A stretch of 64,000 nucleotides of DNA from Pyrrhosoma nymphula (taxonomy: Eukaryota; Arthropoda; Insecta; Odonata; Coenagrionidae). Below the pieces are notes generated by a model. It did no database searches, was not told where the DNA came from, and was given only the letters and a program-made list of their open reading frames with translations. Shown here piece after piece: positions 57,501 through 64,000 of the stretch. The stretch spans positions 14,299,501 to 14,363,500 of the forward strand of contig OY754335.1 of the NCBI GenBank assembly GCA_963573305.1. Direction: 5' to 3'. Every line of letters begins with the position of its first letter. Position 1 is the stretch's first letter. The position numbers and the translations under genes are program-made.

Positions 57501-60500
57501 AGGGTATGAACTTGGTATTCTTTACCTAATGTATAATTACTGACTGGCTGGAGAGAAACTCGGGTTTTAAAAACTTTAAAAAGAAAATTTTAAATCGGGT
57601 TTTCCTGTTAACACTATCACATATTTTTCTGTGACTTTGGCATCTCATTTCACAGCTTATGTAACATATTCCATTTTAACTTCGAATGACTAAATTATTC
57701 TCAATTTGATGTTCTTGTACATATTTATGAGTGCAATATATTCAATCAATTCATCTTATCGAATTGGAATGAACAAACTTAATTTTTTCGAGATTTTCAT
57801 TTTAAACGTTGATAGAATTCAACGCCTACGCGTTATTCTAAAGAAGACGACTTCACTGCCAAATTTTAGTATTCTCACTCAACTCTAATTGTAAGTCATA
57901 TAATAGGCATGACAGACAAAGAATAAGTTTTAAGGCTGGTAAGCCAACGATTCACGAAAACATTTTGCTGCAATATAATTCTTTTGTCTTAATTTTCTCA
58001 TAGTCCTTAAAATGAGTTTCAGTATTTTTTTTGGTAGATTTGCGTTCAATACTTAAATATTTTTTTTTACAAAAAAATGAGTTTAAGTCTCTTTGGTGGG
58101 AAAGGATATATGTACTTACATTTGAAGTGACTATGCGGCGAAGATAATATTGTATCTTGATTATAGGTAACTCTCGATTGCTTTCATACTTTAATAAAAA
58201 TATTGTTTCGTCTCTGAAGAACTCTGCATTTTTTTGTATCATGATACTTGAAGAAAGCGTTATACATTCATACTTTCATACATTCATACACTCCAGCCTG
58301 CAGACAAATGTCCCGCATTCAAGTTGATCGACAGTGCTGATATTCGGGCTATTCTGTTGGAGCGGCTGAGGTTCTTTCTTGCAGTCTTTAATATTCAATA
58401 TTCAAAACTTTTATTTTGTAATTAGAATCGAGATCTGAGTGCAACACACGTGCTTCTTAGCGTAGATTGTGAAACATTTGTTTCTCATTTGATGCGTCAT
58501 GAAATTTAAGGCTTATGAATTAGTTCCAATTTTTGTCATGATTCTCAATCAGTGACAACGACCAATCTCTGCCATTCATGGTCTTTGCTATTTTCTCTGG
58601 TATTGGGCGGCAATCGTGATCCAAATTTTGAACTTAATCGAAATCTTTCGGCTTATACCTTGATAGAAATTAAAATAGGAATGAGTGATGTAAAAGTGAT
58701 CGAAATCTGGTCAATGCATACACATCAACGCAAGAAATCGCTGATGACGGATTTAAATTGCGACGGCTGCGATATTCTGTATGAGTTTCCTTTGAATTTG
58801 AAGAATTTCCCAACTCGCAATAGTTTGGCAAGAAGAAAAAACCAGCTAACGTGCATTTTCAGTTTGTTTCGCGAAAAATTGGGCCAGCTGCATCGCCAAT
58901 GATTCCCCGTTTCACTTATGCTCTGCCATTCATCCCCTTCCTCCCTTGGCTCAACTTCTCCCATCGATTCACGAATGAGTTACGACCACTCTCCTTTAGC
59001 TAATAAACTCCTTGGTAGTGGTGGTCCCAGAGGAGAGAAAACTGGAGAGCTAATTCCAGGATTAACGAGAAAAAAAAGTCGCTTGACTCGTTGAGTTAAA
59101 ATGAAAATCCATAAAGAATTTCGAAAAAAAAAAATTGCCGGCAAAACATTTCGACCCCCAAAGCTCTTTTAAAAACTGGCGGTGCCTAATTCACGCAAAA
59201 CTCTCTCTCACTCACACTTCTCATCTCTCCCCCCCCCTCCCCTGCGTTCCATGATTTTATTTTTTTTCCAAAAATATCATTCGCTCCTCACGGTCTCGTG
59301 GTCTCGCCAGGCAGTCGTCGTGACACTGAGCCGACTGCGGTTGGGTACTCACGCTCCAGCGGTTACAGGAGAGGAATTCCGAATGTTTAAGGGACGGCGG
59401 TTGCAAGGCACTCACAGTGAAGGGGGCAGGGCCCGGGATTAAAAGGAAAGAGTGGTGGGGAAGAGGCTGTGCGGTGTGGGGCAGGGAAGGAATGGGGAAA
59501 GCCCCTCACGTTTGCCCCCCACACTTCCGACCCTGTACCCCACCCCCTATCCAACCAAAAACCCTTCCCACAAGACCCTCGGTCATTTCAGCCTCTCGAC
59601 CGTGTCTTGCCGCCCACACCTTTCCAAACTCTTGGTCTGACTGATTTCCAGACCAGTTTTCCTTGTGAATTCGAAAGCTCTTTCTGCATGCCTGTAGAAA
59701 ATCCACCTACTTTGATTGCATTTTCTTCAGCCACCTGAGCCCAAGTAGAACTTCAGAGATGAGTGCAAGTGACCTTATTACAAGTAGAAACAGTTAAATT
59801 CACCCCGCTACTCTTCTTCGGGAAAATCCTGTTTTAGTTCTTTGCAGTTCGATTTTAATCAGTATATTCTGTTCGATAAAATTCATTTTTTTATGTTGTA
59901 TTCTCACCCAAGACTCCAGAGCGACCTTGCCATTCTTTTCAATGAATATTAAGATGCCCGAAAGAACAAATATGTGTTTTCATAAATTAAAATTTTGATG
60001 GTCATTGATATCATGCTGAGTAAGCAGCAATATCGTTTATTCGTTTTGAAGATGTAACCATAATTATATAAGAAGTTAAAACCCTTCTGCAACATTAGAT
60101 GATCCAAGATTTTACTTATTTGCACACCAATTTGGATGTCAAAGTTGTTGACAATATTGGCAAAGCACCATTTACGTACTTTTCAAATGTCGTAGTATCC
60201 AATCCATGCATTTTTAAGAACTTCTCAATCCTTCTCTCATATCACATTATCTTGTCCCTAGCAATCATCTGGTTGCGATACCGTCAACCTTATTTAGTTG
60301 ACATTAAGGCTTATTTCGGCAAATCTCGACCCCTCAAGGCTACCTAAAATTATGTGCAGACTGCCGTATTCTGAGCTAGATCAGAAAATGAATCGGGTGC
60401 CAAAATGATCGGTTAATTAAGCCGCTGACCACATTAGGTATATATCGGTGTCAGTTTAGTACCCTTTCATGTATATCTCCCATCTAGAATAATTGCACTT

Positions 60501-62545
60501 TAATAAAATATTCTGAAAATTTTATCCTGAGGATATGTACTACTACTGTACTGAATTTGATTTTGATAAAAAATATTTTGCCATTTGTGTCAGCATGGGC
60601 AAATGTTTCTTAGGCAGCAACATTTGATACGCCTATCACTCGCGGGACATTTGAATGCGCTTATTAAACACGTATCAGTTTATCTCCATGGTTTCAGACT
60701 CAATCTTGTGGAAGTTCATTTTAAACATTGAAAAAGAAAAGTTTGTTTTATAACAAAACAAAGTTTTATTTTCATTATTTACGTATCAGCTTATTTGAAT
60801 ATTTGTTTGAAGATGCATCAAGGAAGCTGGAACGTGAAATGGTTTATCCTATTGTTCAGATGTGCTGTGAATATTTATGTACGTTATGTACGTCGTGTTG
60901 CCCTTTCTGTTTCGATATTTCCACAAATCACACTTGTAAGTACGCAGATTTGAGGGGAAGAAGAGATGGAGGTGTCATACGGTGGAAAAACTTTGATGTC
61001 ATAGCAACTAGGCAATTTTGCGAGAAACGTGCATGCATGCGACGTGTGTCTCTCCATGAGTTCAAGTTATAACCAAATTATGAAAACAACTCTTCTTGAA
61101 TTTTGGTATTTAGCTATTTATTACAATTTTTCAAGTAAAAGCTGTTATCAAGATCAGAATGGTGCTAGTCGGCCACTCTGGCTGCTCGAAAAGTCGACAT
61201 AAATGTACTTTCAACAAGTGAGCATTTCTAATGCCTTCCTATTGCTTTTCAATAGCTCAGGCATTCTTTCATTCAGTGCTGTGTTTTTCTGCTGTTTTAT
61301 TGCCTGATGGGATTTCTCACTTGCCTGGGCTCTCTTTGGCGCGAGCTGGCACCCTGAAGCTCAAGCATAATGCACGTAAAGGATAAGTTATCTAATAGTC
61401 GCGGCCCTTACCTGCACATAATTCTCGTCCCAATTGCGTGCCTAAACATTACCTATGCAGTATACTCCTCTCTAATCCCTACCTTTATCCAAATCCTCTA
61501 CTTCCGTTGGACCAATCCCACAGACCACCCCTTTATAATTCCAACCATCCTCTCACGCAAATCCTCTTCAAACACCGATGCCCTACTCTTTCTCCGGAAG
61601 CTGCTCTCTTGCTCGTGGTAATATTTCGGAGGGATAAAAAGGGCATCGAAACGCTGCGATAACCCTTCAATTGGTCGATTCCACGAACGGTTGCCTATAG
61701 CACCTTCTAATGTATACGCTAGAATCTTGCAAAATGTCAGCTCAATTGGTTCAATAGTTTTTGAGGAGTTGCGTAGCTAACATGCATACAGACATCACTC
61801 CATTTTTATATATGTATTTATATATTAGTATGATTATTAGGATTAGGGTCTAAGTCTCGATGAATTTTATATCTTCAGGTAAAGATGATGCAATACCGTA
61901 GGTCGTAATAATTTTATGTAATTAGAAACTCTCTAATCATTGGCTAATATAGAGGATTTAATCACAACAAAATTGGACATGATTCGTTTATTCAGTACGT
62001 GGTTCTTCCCTGCAACATCTATCATTGATTAAACTACTGATTTTTATTTGTAAATGTGTACAGCTATATTTTTGTACAGCGTGGGAGAAGGTAAGAGAAA
62101 TTACTTGTTAGAAGTGGAGATACAGTGAGGCATACATATGTTGCTATGCGTGTAGGGATTAGGCGAAGGTGGACTTAATATTTGTCAGTGGAGATTTGGG
62201 CGGGAACTGCCCTAGAGCCTACCAATATTGGTTGGTGTGGGTACCATTCATGATGATACTCATGCTCATAAATATTGCTCATGAGCTCGCATAAATTGTT
62301 TTCATTTTAATGAAAAAATTAGCTTATATATTCACTTTCCATTATCTTAACCAATATTTGTTTAGAGATTTTTAGAACATGAATGGCGAGGTCGATTTTC
62401 AACTCTTAAACCGTTGAAAACTTATTGTCATTATTTTCTGATGATTAACTTGTCTGCCTACCTTCAGTCGCTTAGAAGACGGTTTAGTCACCCAAAAAGC
62501 TGCGATGTACCCTTCATTTTAACTAATTGTGTGCCTGTCTGCTAA
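54546..62545. other. No gene recognised; possible long intron
   Basis: About 8 kb without an identifiable exon, RNA gene or repeat family. GC-rich, skewed blocks lie at 55500-55860, 56650-57060 and 59170-59660. The 158-codon minus ORF in the second is Ser/Pro/Arg-rich and unlikely to be real. A short tandem CATTCATA-type repeat is at 58262-58290. If the exons at 52914 and 62977 belong together this is their intron. Confidence 0.4.
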
Positions 62546-62743
62546 CTTTCACCACCCAAACCTTATTGGTCTACGGTCGGTTTTATCTCTGAAGGTGACG
62601 CTCAGCAACTACTAAATGAAGCAGCAGTGCGTGAAATGCCACGTCAGGATGGCTGGGCTAGTTCCTTATCCAGTGCTGATTATGGTGTTCCAGAAATATT
62701 TGACACCAATAATGCCTACTGCCATCTATCGTGGATTTCATAA
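62546..62743 (+). other. Stop-to-stop ORF of uncertain status
   Basis: Sixty-five codons read PYWSTVGFISEGDAQQLLNE, then AAVREMPRQDGWASSLSSAD and YGVPEIFDTNNAYCHLSWIS before TAA. The composition looks protein-like. There is no start codon near the beginning, and I see no strong splice pair that would include it. It may be a relic of a transposon or retrocopy, or chance. Confidence 0.2.
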
Positions 62744-62976
62744 GTGGTGATGGTTCTTGTTCGGAATATGCATCTAGAGTTCATCTCTATGCTCTGAGTA
62801 TGGGTGACGGTTGAAGAGTCAGCAAAATCTGTACTAGATTTACTGTGAAATGTTTGTAGTTCATACTATTCAGTTCTGGAATACTGGTGTAAGCCTTCCA
62901 TATATCTGAAATTGTCGTGGTATGAGGTTTGATGCATGCTTTTATAGTCTCATTCGACGTTTCTTTTTCCTGTCAG

Positions 62977-63157
62977 GTACCCCGTAAAAACAATCCTTGG
63001 TCTCCCGGCAAATGCCGCCGAAACCCCAGTGCTGACAGTGGACAACACTCGTCCACGGTTGTATTTTCTCTTTGAAAATAAAGATTCGAATATTTCGACA
63101 GTCATTCCTGGCCCACCGGTCTTATTTGGATTCTTCAAAATGCCTGAAGCCTCTTAA
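62977..63157 (+). CDS. Possible last exon of an unrecognised plus-strand gene
   Basis: A strong 3' splice site, TTTCTTTTTCCTGTCAG, ends at 62976. After one base (completing a split codon) 59 codons are open to TAA at 63155-63157, reading YPVKTILGLPANAAETPVLT then VDNTRPRLYFLFENKDSNIS and TVIPGPPVLFGFFKMPEAS. The sequence has balanced, non-repetitive composition, and the frame is GC-richer than its surroundings. An upstream in-frame TAG (62945-62947) rules out a longer unspliced ORF, and there is no ATG near the start. It is phase-compatible with the candidate exon at 52914-53185. I do not recognise the family. No AATAAA follows within 350 bp (AGTAAA at about 63242 is the nearest variant). The antisense ORF at 62950-63138 is its shadow. 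Confidence 0.35.
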
Positions 63158-63512
63158 ATAATTTTTCCTGTTTGTTTTGGCTTCAGATCCTTAATTTAAT
63201 TCCTTTTCACAGAGTTTAACCGTAGCGTCATCTTATGACCAATAGTAAATGAAAAAATATAGTCTCCTCAAATAATAGTTCTGTGTTTTCAATCCACGTT
63301 CCTTTTCGAAGAGGAATTTTCACTCCATTGACTTCATTGTTTACAAAGTTTCCATGGTCTCGCGTAAACAAAACACCAACAAGATTATGTAAAATTAGCG
63401 GGCTTCACAAGTGGTCTAATAAGTATCGTGGTGATTTATTAACGCATGTATCCACTTAAATATATGTACAAAAAAGTTCTGTGTGTACATACCTAAAAAA
63501 TATCATATCGGG
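63158..63512. other. Possible 3' UTR or intergenic DNA
   Basis: AT-rich with no recognised feature, lying between the candidate last exon and a LINE insertion. Confidence 0.35.
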
Positions 63513-64000
63513 ACATCATCATCGTCATCATCAACAGTCTTCAATCTACAGACTGGTTTGCTGAAGCTCTCCCCTACACTCTCCTCCTTCCCCCCAACGC
63601 CAATCGCTTCAACATAATTATTCACTTTGACATCCTTCATAATTTTACCTGATGCATTCCACTCTTGGTCTTCCTCTATAATAATTCTATGCGCTTATTT
63701 ACCCTTGCAAATCTGTTTTCAACGCATTGTTACATCCCAGAATGTGTCCCATATGATTGCTTCTTTTACTTTTCAAGGCTTTCATTCTTCTTCTTCTATT
63801 GAATAACACATTTGAGGGTGCGATAAATCACTTCTGGATATGCCTTTTTTGATTCAATTTTTTTTCAAGGCTTTTGTTAAACGTTTTTCTCTCCCACTCT
63901 TCATAGAACTTCTTTATTGGGGATTTTCTCGATCAATTTGCTCTTCATCGTTCTTCACTTTCACCGCATTTCCATCGCTTCCAACCCTCTGGCATAGCGA
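63513..64000 (-). pseudogene. Non-LTR retrotransposon 3' end, continues past the window
   Basis: On the minus strand the window edge gives RGLEAMEMR, the LEAMEMW-type motif also seen near 40230. The 3' end carries GCAAACCAGTCTGTAGATTG then AAGACTGTTGATGATGACGA and a GAT-rich simple tail (63515-63537). The CAAACCAGTCTG...TGAAGAC word before a trinucleotide tail is a 3' end I know from many arthropod LINEs (recollection). It contains numerous stops and frameshifts. Confidence 0.75.

Noticed and set aside
61370..61662. Pyrimidine-rich block suspected to be another LINE C-terminus
   Set aside because: Its base composition is like the minus-strand LINE ends at 6815 and 23470, but the translated words (RAYADIKKQ, DGMKRG) are missing.
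63515..63537. Trinucleotide microsatellite as an independent repeat
   Set aside because: It is the simple-repeat tail of the LINE 3' end on the minus strand.

Overview
The window looks like non-coding DNA from an arthropod, most likely an insect (inference). It is AT-rich and has no operon structure and no long ORFs. It is full of decayed eukaryotic repeats: non-LTR retrotransposon ends, tRNA-derived SINEs, small inverted-repeat DNA transposons, and fold-back insertions. The only RNA gene I can support is an initiator tRNA-Met (17356-17427, minus) with its own Pol III terminator. Species cannot be named from the sequence alone.

Layout. 1-6 kb: no gene seen. 6-7.2 kb: two tail-to-tail non-LTR retrotransposon ends, one split by a SINE, then a fold-back insertion. 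9-13.5 kb: a SINE, a 222-bp fold-back insertion, a perfect hairpin, and a DNA transposon rich in ATATTG words. 17-20 kb: the tRNA gene, a MITE and a SINE. 23-24 kb: a non-LTR fragment with an internal inversion and a Jockey/CR1-like 3' tail. 29.1-33.1 kb: a 3.9-kb composite with inverted arms at both ends inside an exact 14-bp direct repeat, holding a dead reverse transcriptase, a TIR element and a transposase-like remnant. 34.7-36.5 kb: a second transposase-like remnant and a textbook 519-bp MITE with TAA duplications. 39.7-46.5 kb: dense LINE, SINE, hAT-like and fold-back insertions. 53.3-53.7 and 63.5-64 kb: more LINE 3' ends.

Host gene evidence is thin. On the plus strand a possible internal exon (52914-53185) and a possible last exon (62977-63157) both have good splice signals and the same intron phase, so they join in frame. 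A sequence with the form of a recursive splice site (52475/52476) lies just upstream. Together they suggest the window may be the 3' part of a plus-strand gene with very long introns. I do not recognise the protein. A separate possible signal-peptide first exon lies on the minus strand at 26804-26903.

The most unusual signal is a recurring insertion type. Short palindromes carry the 3' end of an element in both orientations, are flanked by exact 7-14 bp target duplications, and most carry a conserved stem-loop of the form (C)TGANGATG-stem-GAAAC. It recalls the ends of Penelope-like elements and the hammerhead core, but with one extra base. Eight loci in 64 kb carry the stem-loop.
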